A stretch of DNA of 52,098 bases from NCBI GenBank assembly GCA_017416805.1, contig JAFQBB010000049.1, forward strand, positions 1-52,098. The letters are read 5' to 3'. The stretch is from Bacteroidaceae bacterium. Lineage in GTDB: Bacteria > Bacteroidota > Bacteroidia > Bacteroidales > Bacteroidaceae. The notes beneath the pieces were generated by a model. That model was not told the DNA's origin and ran no database searches. It was given only the letters and a program-made list of their open reading frames with translations. Made by a program: the position numbers and the translations under genes. Positions 26,830 to 34,534 of the stretch are shown here, in pieces (positions within the stretch are counted from its first letter, which is position 1; each line of letters begins with the position of its first letter).

Positions 26830-27446
26830 CTGAGAAAAGCAAAATCACCCCCTATAAGGTCAAATCTTGTTAACCTTGTAAAGATATATGTCTAAGCTAT
26901 ACGCTTTTAGCACCAAAAGCCTCATTTCTGAAGGGTTAAGTTTTCCACATATCCGGCACAACATTCTCCGTGCAAATACATCATATTCCCTTATTCCGTC
27001 GCAAAAATATACTAAAAAAATGGAATATTCTTTGTCCATTTTGTCCTTGTTTGATTAGAGACTAAAAAATGACATTCAGAATGTTTTTAGGCACGGATGA
27101 CGCGGATTAACACGGATTAAATTTTAAAACGCAGAGACGCGGAGTTTTTTATTTAAAGTTCAAGGTTTAAAGTTCAATTCAAAATTATTGATGTCTGGCA
27201 AACATCCATAATTTACCTTACATTTTGTCAATTCAGAAATGTATATTTCCTCGTCAGAAACGAATAAATATGCAAACCAGACACTCTCCGCACACCCGTT
27301 CTTGCATATTCATACAGCATATCCCTCTTTGTAAAGAACTCTTTTTGCCTGTCCTGGTGGCAGAAAGAGGTAGAAAAACGTCTTTTTGCCCTCCGACCTC
27401 TCACTCCCTCCCCACCATCCCTCTCCGAAGGAGGCGATTCACCTAT

Positions 27447-27500
27447 CCTAAACATCCGGTGAAGAAATCCTAAACATCCGCCGAAGAAATCCTAAACATC
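27447..27500. repeat. Direct repeat with 22-bp period (CCTAAACATC)
   Basis: CCTAAACATC starts at 27447, 27469 and 27491. The intervening bases are CGGTGAAGAAAT and CGCCGAAGAAAT, so two full 22-bp units plus a partial one lie inside the 600-bp element. Confidence 0.75.
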
Positions 27501-27528
27501 TATTTGGTCCGTAGGAGAGGTCCCTCGG

Positions 27529-27566
27529 ATGTTCTCCTACGCATCTGCGCGACCGTAGGAGAACAT
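27529..27566. repeat. ATGTTCTCCTACG hairpin
   Basis: ATGTTCTCCTACG (27529-27541) and CGTAGGAGAACAT (27554-27566) form a perfect 13-bp stem with a 12-base loop. Confidence 0.7.
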
Positions 27567-27874
27567 AGGCTTTTACTCACCATCGTCACCACCACTACCC
27601 TTCTCATCATCCCAACTCCGGCCCATGCCGCCATGACCCAGATTTTCTATTCCAGGGAAAGCTGGCAGAGTCTATCTCTTTGTCTTTCTGACGATTAAAG
27701 ATTCCTTAACTAAAATCCCTGATGCATACGCCTCCATTTGTCCCTTTGTCAGGAAATACAGAATCCTTGCACGACAAATATACAGATTTGACAAAATGTA
27801 AGGTAAATTCAAGTTTAGTTCGGGGTAAGCCCCTCATCAGTTTCACAGTCGCAAGCTTTGGCCTTTCAGTAGTT

Positions 27875-27961
27875 AAAGTTTAAAGTTCAAGGTTCAAAGG
27901 TTCAAACCGCCTTCCTTTTGAACTTTGAACCTTAAACTTTGAACCTTGAACTTTAAACTTT
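27875..27961. repeat. GTTCAAGGTTCAAAG long inverted repeat
   Basis: The 25 bases at 27875-27899 (starting AAAGTTTAAAGTTCAAGG) are the exact complement of 27937-27961. Further related GTTCAA/TTGAAC units lie in the loop and near 27155-27180. Confidence 0.8.
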
Positions 27962-28009
27962 GAATAAAAAAAACTCTCCGCAATTTAATTGAAATCAGGG
28001 AGAAAATAG

Positions 28010-28087
28010 GAACATAGGTTCAAGTGGCCACGAACATATGTTCGTTGGCATTTGAACATATGTTCAGAGGCACTTGAACATATGTTC
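28010..28087. repeat. Array of GAACATATGTTC palindromes, 22-bp period
   Basis: The 12-bp palindrome GAACATATGTTC occurs at 28032, 28054 and 28076, with a one-base variant (GAACATAGGTTC) at 28010: four copies at exactly 22-bp intervals. The 10-bp spacers differ but keep GGC (AAGTGGCCAC, GTTGGCATTT, AGAGGCACTT). Confidence 0.85.
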
Positions 28088-28129
28088 ATTTTTTAGACCT
28101 GTTTTCTTGAAATTAGGGAGGGAGATAAG

Positions 28130-28185
28130 TATCTTAAGATAAATGCCCCGAGAAGTTAAGATAAAATGCCAAATATCTTAAGAAA
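28130..28185. repeat. Array of TATCTTAAGATA palindromes, 22-bp period
   Basis: TATCTTAAGATA at 28130, GAAGTTAAGATA at 28152 and TATCTTAAGAAA at 28174, again at exactly 22-bp steps. The 10-bp spacers carry TGCC or GGCC (AATGCCCCGA, AAATGCCAAA, CTTGGCCGAT). Confidence 0.75.
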
Positions 28186-28222
28186 CTTGGCCGATGAACC
28201 TATAATGCGTCACTGATTTCTT

Positions 28223-28313
28223 AGACGCAAATGACGCAGATGACGCAGATTCATAGTAATTATTATAACCAACAGGTTACAATTTATCTGCGTCACCCGC
28301 GTCATCCGCGTCT
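28223..28313 (-). terminator. Long hairpin at the 3' end of the rnf operon
   Basis: The 28 bases at 28223-28250 (AGACGCAAATGACGCAGATG...) pair with 28286-28313. The four mismatches become G-U pairs only in RNA read from the minus strand, the direction of rnf transcription. The stem ends 27 bp past the rnfA stop. Confidence 0.6.
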
Positions 28314-28339
28314 AAAAGATTGAAAAAGGGGGAAGAAGA

Positions 28340-28942
28340 TTATTTCAATCCGAACAATACTGACAGGCCACCATCAACACCACTGAAGCCCATGAAGGCC
28401 ATGGCAAGGAGACCTGCAACAACGAGGGCAATAGACATGCCCTGCATACCCTTAGGTACGTTTACAAGGCTCAACTGCTCGCGGATACCGGCAAAGATAA
28501 TCAGTGCCAAGGCAAAACCAAGAGCGGTAGAGAAGGCGTAAACCACACCTGTAAGGAGGTCGTACTGCTTCTGGATAACCAAGATGGCCACACCAAGGAT
28601 ACAGCAGTTGGTGGTAATCAAAGGAAGGAACACACCGAGGGCCTGATACAGGGCGGGTGATACTTTCTTCAACACAATCTCAACCATCTGCACCAAAGCG
28701 GCAATCACCAAGATGAAGGTGATGGTCTGCAAGTAACCAAGGCCGTTGGCATCGAGCACATAAATCTGAATCAAATAAGTCACAATCGTAGCGATAGTCA
28801 ACACAAAAGCTACGGCAGCACCCATACCTGCAGCAGTCTCAACTTTCTTGGAGACGCCCAAGAACGGACAGATACCGAGGAACTGTGAGAACACCACGTT
28901 GTTCACGAAAATGGCGGTGATAAATATCAATAAATATTCCAT
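28340..28942 (-). CDS. rnfA: Rnf complex subunit A
   Basis: Integral membrane subunit of the ion-translocating ferredoxin:NAD oxidoreductase. Six hydrophobic helices span the 200 residues. Family hallmarks are LLIFITAIFVNNVVFSQFLGICPFLGVSKK at the start and PLITTNCCILGVA in the middle; the Cys near the two membrane faces (GICPF and TNCC) match those thought to bind an Fe-S centre between RnfA and RnfE. It is the last gene of rseC-rnfBCDGEA, 44 bp after rnfE, followed by a strong hairpin. Confidence 0.95.
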   Translation of the reverse strand: MEYLLIFITAIFVNNVVFSQFLGICPFLGVSKKVETAAGMGAAVAFVLTIATIVTYLIQIYVLDANGLGYLQTITFILVIAALVQMVEIVLKKVSPALYQALGVFLPLITTNCCILGVAILVIQKQYDLLTGVVYAFSTALGFALALIIFAGIREQLSLVNVPKGMQGMSIALVVAGLLAMAFMGFSGVDGGLSVLFGLK

Positions 28943-28986
28943 ACTAATCGAAATTAAAAATTAAAGAACTAAAAATTAAAGAATTA

Positions 28987-29571
28987 TCACGCTTTTCTCA
29001 TCTTGTTCACAATGGCAATGAGGTAGCCCAACACTATGAAAGCACCTGGAGCAAGTACGAAGACGAGCATACCATATTCTTCGGGCATGAGGGTAAGTCC
29101 GAAGAGCTTGCCTGTACCCAAAATCTCACGCACAGCGCCCAAAACGGTGAGGGCAATGGTGAAACCGAGACCCATACCGATACCATCGAAGATAGAAGCA
29201 ATAGGACCATTCTTAGCGGCAAAAGCCTCGGCACGACCAAGGATGATACAGTTCACCACAATCAAGGGGATGAAAAGTCCGAGGGTCGCATAGATATCTG
29301 GCAAATAGGCCTGCATAAGCATCTGTAACAGTGTTACGAATGAGGCTATAACCACAATAAACGAGGGAATACGAACCATGTCAGGAATCAGGTTCTTGAT
29401 TAGGGAGATAACCAAGTTTGAAAGAATAAGCACAAACATGGTGGCAAGTCCCATACTCATACCATTGATGGCTGATGAGGTGGTTCCTAATGTGGGACAC
29501 ATACCAAGAAGAAGTACAAATGTAGGATTCTCCTTGATGATACCGTTCATCAAAACTTTAAAGTTATTCAT
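28987..29571 (-). CDS. rnfE: Rnf complex subunit E
   Basis: Membrane subunit of Rnf, homologous to RnfA with inverted topology. 194 residues with about six helices; motifs NGIIKENPTFVLLLGMCPTLGTTSSAINGMSMG and FIPLIVVNCIILGRAEAFAAKNG, whose Cys residues are the partners of those in RnfA. It lies 21 bp after rnfG. The length is slightly shorter than in proteobacteria (about 230), because the C-terminal tail is short. Confidence 0.95.
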   Translation of the reverse strand: MNNFKVLMNGIIKENPTFVLLLGMCPTLGTTSSAINGMSMGLATMFVLILSNLVISLIKNLIPDMVRIPSFIVVIASFVTLLQMLMQAYLPDIYATLGLFIPLIVVNCIILGRAEAFAAKNGPIASIFDGIGMGLGFTIALTVLGAVREILGTGKLFGLTLMPEEYGMLVFVLAPGAFIVLGYLIAIVNKMRKA

Positions 29572-29592
29572 ATCTTATACTCCTTTCTTTAA

Positions 29593-30285
29593 TTAGTTAC
29601 TACCACAAACGCAATTCTCTTTATCGCCTGTGCAGAAGTTGGCCTCGCACTTGGCAGGGTCACCACAACAAGCGGCCTTGTCAGCATCACCAGCATTCTC
29701 CTTCACCTGTTGGGTTGCGCTTGAGTTGGCATCAACAGCACCACCCTGATAAGCCTGGTAAGCTGAATTTACAGCACCAAGGAAAGCGCGTGTTGTGATG
29801 GTAGAGGCTGTAATGGCATCCACTTCACCACCGTCTTTGCTCACGGTCAAGTTGTTCTTGGCAGGATGTTTGCCAATGATATCACCCTTGGCACCTTTCT
29901 GGAACCACTCGCCAGCCTTGGCACCCAATCCCGGAGTTTCGGCATGTTCGAGTACATTATAACCAAGGATATTTCCCTCAGCATCAAAACCTACCAACAC
30001 TTTGATAGAACCACCGAAAGCGTTGTTGTTTACAGCCTGTACGGCAGTACCTTTATCTGTCTTATAGACAATGGCCACACCACCATCAATGGTGTCAGTA
30101 CTCTGCACAGTGGCTTCATCGGCCTGAAGTACCGCCTTGATACCATCAGCCAAAGCCTTGGCCTTAATCTCTTGGATAGGACCTTCAGTAACTCCGTTGA
30201 CATAAGCCAACAAGCCACCGGCAATCACAGATATCACGGTCAATACGACCGCCATATTCAATAATGATGATTCTAACTTTTTCAT
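29593..30285 (-). CDS. rnfG: Rnf complex subunit G (covalent FMN)
   Basis: Subunit with one N-terminal membrane anchor (about 9-31) and a periplasm-facing FMN-binding domain. The covalent-flavin motif, usually SGATxT, reads DAITASTITT (about 156-165), keeping the acceptor Thr. GLGAKAGEWFQKG is also typical. Unusually, the C-terminus carries a tail with seven Cys in its last 28 residues (ACCGDPAKCEANFC then GDKENCVCGSN), not part of the standard family. The start overlaps the rnfD stop by 4 bp, so translation is probably coupled. Confidence 0.93.
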   Translation of the reverse strand: MKKLESSLLNMAVVLTVISVIAGGLLAYVNGVTEGPIQEIKAKALADGIKAVLQADEATVQSTDTIDGGVAIVYKTDKGTAVQAVNNNAFGGSIKVLVGFDAEGNILGYNVLEHAETPGLGAKAGEWFQKGAKGDIIGKHPAKNNLTVSKDGGEVDAITASTITTRAFLGAVNSAYQAYQGGAVDANSSATQQVKENAGDADKAACCGDPAKCEANFCTGDKENCVCGSN

Positions 30286-31271
30286 TTCTTTACTACCTCC
30301 CCGAATCGTTTAGGTTTGCAATAGGTGTTAATCAGCGGAGTGAATGCGTTCATCAAAAGAATGGCAAACGACATACCCTCGGGATATGCACCGAACAGAC
30401 GAATCACTACAGTCAGGAAACCGATAGCCACACCATAGATAATCATGCCCTTGTGGGTCATGGGTGAAGTGACATAGTCGGTAGCCATGAAGATGGCACC
30501 CAACATGACACCACCAGTGAAAAGGTGAGCCATAGGAGATGCATACATGGTAGGATCAACCAAATGCATCAATCCGGCAAACACAAAGATTGTGCCCAAT
30601 ACTGATACAGGAACATGCCATGTGATAATCTTCTTCCAAAGCATGTAACCAAGACCAAGCAACAGAGCCAATGCGCTGACTTCACCAACACAACCATAAT
30701 CGGCTCCCATAAACATTTCCCATGCACTGGGAAGTTTGTCAAGTGCTGAAGCATCACCCTTCACTGCCGCCTTCATCAAGGCCAGCGGAGTAGCTGCTGT
30801 TTCTGCATCAAGATAAGCCCCCCATTGACCTTGTACAGGCCAACTGGTCATCTGAACGGGGAATGAAATCAACAGGAATACACGACCTACCAACGCGGGG
30901 TTGAAAGGATTACAACCGAGACCACCAAAAGTCATCTTACCAATACCGATAGCAACCAGAGCACCGATAATGATAATCCAAATAGGAAGGTTGGAAGGAA
31001 GGTTGAACGCCAACAGGAGACCTGTAAGAATAGCCGAACCATCTGTAATAGTAGATGTTTCGCTCTTAAGAATGAACTTGGCAATGGCCCACTCAAAGAA
31101 TACGCAGGCTGCCACAGATGTCAGTGTCACTACCACGGAACCCAGGCCGAAGGCATAGAAAGACCACAACAAGGCGGGAATCAAGGCTATGATGACACCG
31201 TACATATTGCGCTCCACCGTGTCATTGTTATGCACGTGAGGCGACATGGATACGATTAATTTATTTGCCAT
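30282..31271 (-). CDS. rnfD: Rnf complex subunit D (covalent FMN)
   Basis: Membrane subunit of 329 residues with about nine or ten helices, related to NqrB. The flavin-attachment motif SGATPL is here TAATPLALMK (about 165-174), with the acceptor Thr kept. The N-terminal signature is VSMSPHVHNNDTVERNMYGVIIALIPAL, and GGLGCNPFNPALVGRVF is characteristic. It overlaps rnfG by 4 bp; the upstream gap to rnfC is 159 bp. Confidence 0.95.
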   Translation of the reverse strand: MANKLIVSMSPHVHNNDTVERNMYGVIIALIPALLWSFYAFGLGSVVVTLTSVAACVFFEWAIAKFILKSETSTITDGSAILTGLLLAFNLPSNLPIWIIIIGALVAIGIGKMTFGGLGCNPFNPALVGRVFLLISFPVQMTSWPVQGQWGAYLDAETAATPLALMKAAVKGDASALDKLPSAWEMFMGADYGCVGEVSALALLLGLGYMLWKKIITWHVPVSVLGTIFVFAGLMHLVDPTMYASPMAHLFTGGVMLGAIFMATDYVTSPMTHKGMIIYGVAIGFLTVVIRLFGAYPEGMSFAILLMNAFTPLINTYCKPKRFGEVVKK

Positions 31272-31430
31272 ATTATTTTATTTTTTGGGGAGTTAAAGGA
31301 GTTAGAGGGAGATAGTCGCTTCGCACTTTAGGGAGAGAAAGGCCAATAGTTCAGCCATCTGTAGTAAAAGCATTCGGCTTTTATCTCCCTTTATCTCCAT
31401 ATTATCTCCTTTTATCTCCATAAATTTAAC
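31272..31430. repeat. Intra-operon TTTATCTCC repeat
   Basis: The rnfC-rnfD gap contains TTATCTCC four times (31380-31422) opposite GGAGTTAAAGGAG and GGGAGATAG (31290-31315) with which the repeats can pair. There is no gene. It is an RNA hairpin or dispersed element inside the operon. Confidence 0.6.
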
Positions 31431-32765
31431 TTACTTTGCACTGCGTGCGCGGATAATACCCATTACTGTTGATTTACCCAAGCGGATCATATCAAGCAAC
31501 GGACGATTGCTCGGACAGGTAAACTGACATGAGCCACACTCGATGCACGATACGATATCCTCTTTCTCTGCACGTTCCCACTCGTTATGAGCAGAAAGGG
31601 TTGAAAGCAAGAAGGGTTCCAATCCCATAGGACAAGCACTCACACACTTGGCACAACGGATACAAGGACGGACTTCACCACGACGAGCCTCCTTATCATT
31701 CATGATAAGCACACCTGACGACCCTTTGCAGATGGGGACTTCGATGTTCATCAATGCCTTACCCATCATAGGACCACCACCGATAACCTTACCTGTATCT
31801 TCGGGAAGACCACCGGCAGCATCAATCAGCTGGCTCATAGGAGTACCCATACGGGTGAGGAAGTTGGAAGGCTTGGTCACACTCTTACCTGTCACAGTCA
31901 CGATGCGTTCGAACAAAGGCTTGTTCTTCATCACAGCTTCGTAAACAGCATAAGCCGTACCTACATTCTGCACCACAGCACCTACACTGATAGGAATGGC
32001 TGGAGGAGCAGGAACCTGGCGACGAATAACAGCATCTATCAACTGTTTTTCACCACCCTGAGGATACTTCACCTTCAAGGGAACAATCTCGATACCGGGA
32101 TAAGCGGCTGCCTTTTCTTGCATCAACTTGATAGCATCGGGCTTATTGTTCTCAATGCCGATATAGCCCTTATCGACCTTGGCTGCTTTCATCAGAAGGC
32201 TTACACCCACAAGAATTTCCTCGGGTTTCTCCAACATCAGGCGATGGTCGGCTGTGAGGTAAGGTTCACACTCAACAGCATTGATAATCACACACTCGGC
32301 TTTGCTGCCCGGAGGAGGACACAATTTTACGTGTGTGGGGAAACAGGCTCCACCCATACCAACAACACCGGCATTCTTTATCTTCTCTACAATCTCTTCT
32401 GGTTTCAAAGAGCATTCTTTCACGAGTGCTTCACTACGGTCAATTGTCTCTTCCCACTCATCACCATCTACATCAATGAAGATGGCGGGTTTGCGATAAC
32501 CGCTGGCATCGATAACACTATCAATCTTGGCAACCTTTCCCGATACAGACGAGAAGATGGCTGCTGAAACAAAACCACCGGCATCGGCAATCTTGGTACC
32601 AACCTTCACAACATCACCTTTGGCAACGCAAGGAACGGCAGGCGCACCAATATGTTGTGACAAGGGGAACACGGCCTGTTTGGGCAATCCCAATGTCTCG
32701 ATGGCACTGGCGGCAGACAACTTGTTTTCGGCGGGATGTACACCACCTATTCTGAATGTCTTCAC
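31431..32765 (-). CDS. rnfC: Rnf complex subunit C
   Basis: Peripheral subunit that oxidises or reduces NAD, with an N-terminal barrel, an FMN/NADH-binding domain (about 120-300; VGMGGACFPTHVKL, NAVECEPYLTADHRL) and a SLBB domain. Two 4Fe-4S motifs lie near the C-terminus: CIRCAKCVSACP and CIECGSCQFTCP. The 444-residue length is that of short RnfC proteins without the long alanine-rich proteobacterial tail. It is in the operon between rnfB and rnfD. Confidence 0.96.
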   Translation of the reverse strand: MKTFRIGGVHPAENKLSAASAIETLGLPKQAVFPLSQHIGAPAVPCVAKGDVVKVGTKIADAGGFVSAAIFSSVSGKVAKIDSVIDASGYRKPAIFIDVDGDEWEETIDRSEALVKECSLKPEEIVEKIKNAGVVGMGGACFPTHVKLCPPPGSKAECVIINAVECEPYLTADHRLMLEKPEEILVGVSLLMKAAKVDKGYIGIENNKPDAIKLMQEKAAAYPGIEIVPLKVKYPQGGEKQLIDAVIRRQVPAPPAIPISVGAVVQNVGTAYAVYEAVMKNKPLFERIVTVTGKSVTKPSNFLTRMGTPMSQLIDAAGGLPEDTGKVIGGGPMMGKALMNIEVPICKGSSGVLIMNDKEARRGEVRPCIRCAKCVSACPMGLEPFLLSTLSAHNEWERAEKEDIVSCIECGSCQFTCPSNRPLLDMIRLGKSTVMGIIRARSAK

Positions 32766-32888
32766 GTTTATTTTATTTTTTTTGTTCTTAATCTATTTAT
32801 TATTTTCTCATCCGCAGATGACGCAGATAACGCAGATAGTCTTTTTCATCTATTTTCTCTGTGTCTCCGTGTCTCTGTGTCCTAAAGA
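32766..32888. repeat. Intra-operon copies of two dispersed repeats
   Basis: The rnfB-rnfC gap carries CCGCAGATGACGCAGATAACGC (32812-32833 region) and TCTCTGTGTCTCCGTGTCTC (32860-32880), members of the CGCAGAT and CACGGAGACACAGAG families found elsewhere in the window. No gene. Confidence 0.65.
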
Positions 32889-33785
32889 TTATTCAGCTTT
32901 CGGAGCTTCGACCTTGGGAGTTTCTGCTTTGGCTGCTTCTGCTGCAGGAGCCTCCACTTTCGGTTTACGCGGTGGGAAGTTTACAGCAACAATAGCATTC
33001 TTCGGACATACAGCCTCACACTTACGGCACAAACGGCACTTGTTGGGGTCGATGTAAGCCAAATTGTTTTCTACTGTAATAGCCTCGAACGAGCACTCTT
33101 TCACACACTTGCCACAAGCAATACAACTTACCTTACAAGCCTTCATGGCAACAGGACCTTTGTCCTTGTTGACACAGCTCACATATACGCGGCGGTTATT
33201 CTTGCCTTTCGGACGGATTTCGATAATGACACGCGGACAAGCCTTGACACAAGCGCCACAAGCCGTACACTTCTCTTCATCCACTTCGGGAAGTCCAGTC
33301 TCCGGATTCATGTGAATGGCATCGAACCGACAAGCCTTCACACAATCGCCACAACCGAGGCATCCGAAAGCACATGCAGTCTCGCCACCACAAGTGGCAT
33401 GAGCCACCTTACATGACTGTGCTCCATCGTACTTCACAATGCGTGGACGATTTTCACAACTGCCGTTGCATCGTACAACAGCCACTTTGGGCTCCGATGC
33501 TTCGGCTTGCAAACCAAGGATGGCGGCAATCTTTTCCATTGCGGCCTGTCCTCCTGCAGGACACAGTTTCCCCTCCAACGAGCCAGCCTTCACACACGCT
33601 TCTGCAAAGCCCGAACATCCGGGGAAGCCACATCCACCGCAATTAGCCTGAGGCAACACCTCGGCCACCTGAGCAATTCGCGGGTCTTCATACACAGCAA
33701 ACTTCTTGGAAGCCACATACAAGATAACGGCAGCTATCAAGCCGATGGCTCCGAGCGAAATCACTGCTACAAGAATTAAGTCCAT
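32889..33785 (-). CDS. rnfB: Rnf complex subunit B (multi-cluster ferredoxin)
   Basis: Electron-entry subunit that takes electrons from ferredoxin. One N-terminal membrane helix (3-25) is followed by the RnfB 4Fe-4S domain (CGGCGFPGCSGFAEAC..., about 49-80), then several ferredoxin-type motifs (CLGCGDCVKAC, CTACGACVKACP, CIACGKCVKEC, CRLCRKCEAVCP) up to about 265. The last 30 residues are a charged Ala/Pro/Lys/Glu repeat tail (KVEAPAAEAAKAETPKVEAP), probably disordered. It is the first Rnf gene, 27 bp after rseC. Confidence 0.96.
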   Translation of the reverse strand: MDLILVAVISLGAIGLIAAVILYVASKKFAVYEDPRIAQVAEVLPQANCGGCGFPGCSGFAEACVKAGSLEGKLCPAGGQAAMEKIAAILGLQAEASEPKVAVVRCNGSCENRPRIVKYDGAQSCKVAHATCGGETACAFGCLGCGDCVKACRFDAIHMNPETGLPEVDEEKCTACGACVKACPRVIIEIRPKGKNNRRVYVSCVNKDKGPVAMKACKVSCIACGKCVKECSFEAITVENNLAYIDPNKCRLCRKCEAVCPKNAIVAVNFPPRKPKVEAPAAEAAKAETPKVEAPKAE

Positions 33786-33812
33786 AAAAGTTAGTCTTTA
33801 TAAAATTAGTTA

Positions 33813-34235
33813 TTAGTTTATTGGTTTCAGAGTAAAAGTAAACTTCTTTGCCATCATATTACGGCACATATATAATATAAGGTAATATACAGACAAAGCA
33901 CCTACGGCAGCCAAGGCCGACAGAGGTTCGTTGCCATCAGTAAACAGTATTGAGGAATAGAGCACGACTACCAAAACAACAAAAGGAACACCGAATGCCC
34001 AAAGGACAGCCCGCATCCCCATAGATGTAGTACCATAAACATTGACAGTCTGGCCAACGATATAGTTGACCGACTCTTTGGTATAGATATCCACTATCTT
34101 TTCTTTACTCTCTGATGAATTGCATAGTTTGTGGGCAGCACAAGTAGCACAGGCAGATGTCTGTACAATCCTGACACGGACATGCATCCCGTCAATGCTT
34201 TCCACAGTACCCTGATGTTGGATAGAATCACTCAT
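33813..34235 (-). CDS. rseC: RseC/MucC-family protein (SoxR-reducing system)
   Basis: A 140-residue membrane protein of the RseC family. The N-terminal domain has Cys in SACATCAAHKLC (about 28-39), like the family's redox or metal motif. Two membrane helices follow (about 75-95 and 103-122). RseC often accompanies Rnf operons and is thought to work with Rnf in keeping SoxR reduced; in Bacteroidetes it may help Rnf assembly. Promoter box TACTTTTG is 28 bp upstream, so this is the first gene of the operon. Confidence 0.88.
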   Translation of the reverse strand: MSDSIQHQGTVESIDGMHVRVRIVQTSACATCAAHKLCNSSESKEKIVDIYTKESVNYIVGQTVNVYGTTSMGMRAVLWAFGVPFVVLVVVLYSSILFTDGNEPLSALAAVGALSVYYLILYMCRNMMAKKFTFTLKPIN

Positions 34236-34263
34236 TTTGCAATATGCACATTACATTTTCGTG

Positions 34264-34271
34264 CAAAAGTA
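34264..34271 (-). promoter_or_regulatory. -7 promoter box of the rseC-rnf operon
   Basis: TACTTTTG on the minus strand (TAnnTTTG), 28 bp before the rseC ATG. The rest of 34272-34470 shows no gene or repeat that I trust. Confidence 0.55.
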
Positions 34272-34473
34272 AGACATTTCGGGGGAATAGAGAAGGAAAA
34301 GCGAAAGTTTTTTTGTACCCACCCTCGCTTTTCCTCTCTTTTATTAAAAGTACCTTCCTCTCTGGAGGTTAAAACCAGAATAAATATCTGATACATATTA
34401 GTCGTAAATTCACCTACTATTTTCACATCATGCAAAGCATGACAGTAGAATGCTTGACGATTTATGTGGGGAC

Positions 34474-34519
34474 AACAAAGAAGATAGCTTTTTGGACAAA
34501 GTCTGCTATCTTCTTTGTT
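34474..34519 (-). terminator. Terminator of the BspA-like gene at 34535
   Basis: AACAAAGAAGATAGC (34474-34488) and GCTATCTTCTTTGTT (34505-34519) form a perfect 15-bp stem, 15 bp past the stop codon. Confidence 0.75.
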
Positions 34520-34534
34520 AGTGGGAATAATCAA

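Larger units (their letters stand above)
27210..27809. mobile_element. 600-bp element with 22-bp terminal inverted repeats
   Basis: AATTTACCTTACATTTTGTC... at 27210-27231 is repeated exactly in inverse at 27788-27809. Just inside, both arms share a degraded TGTAT(AT)TTTCCT stretch. The segment is exactly 600 bp, has no transposase, and shows no target-site duplication I can recognise. It may be a MITE-like or decayed element. Confidence 0.45.
26830..28339. other. Gene-free repeat island
   Basis: About 1.5 kb without a credible gene between the large BspA-like gene and the 3' end of the rnf operon. It contains dispersed motifs (GGCACGGATGACGCGGATTAA near 27091, CGCAGAGACGCGGAG near 27131), a 600-bp segment with 22-bp terminal inverted repeats, GTTCAAGGTTCAAAG-type repeats, two 22-bp-period palindrome arrays and a long terminal hairpin. 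Short open frames here look random. Confidence 0.7.

Noticed and set aside
27504-27698. 64-codon frame with a hydrophobic stretch in the repeat island
   Set aside because: It overlaps a perfect hairpin, lacks a promoter and has composition unlike the real genes.
28010-28185. CRISPR array
   Set aside because: The units are 22 bp with 10-bp spacers, far too short, and no cas genes are present.
34232-34534. 100-codon minus-strand frame between rseC and the BspA-like gene
   Set aside because: It spans both the terminator hairpin of the BspA-like gene and the rseC promoter box, so it is not a plausible gene.
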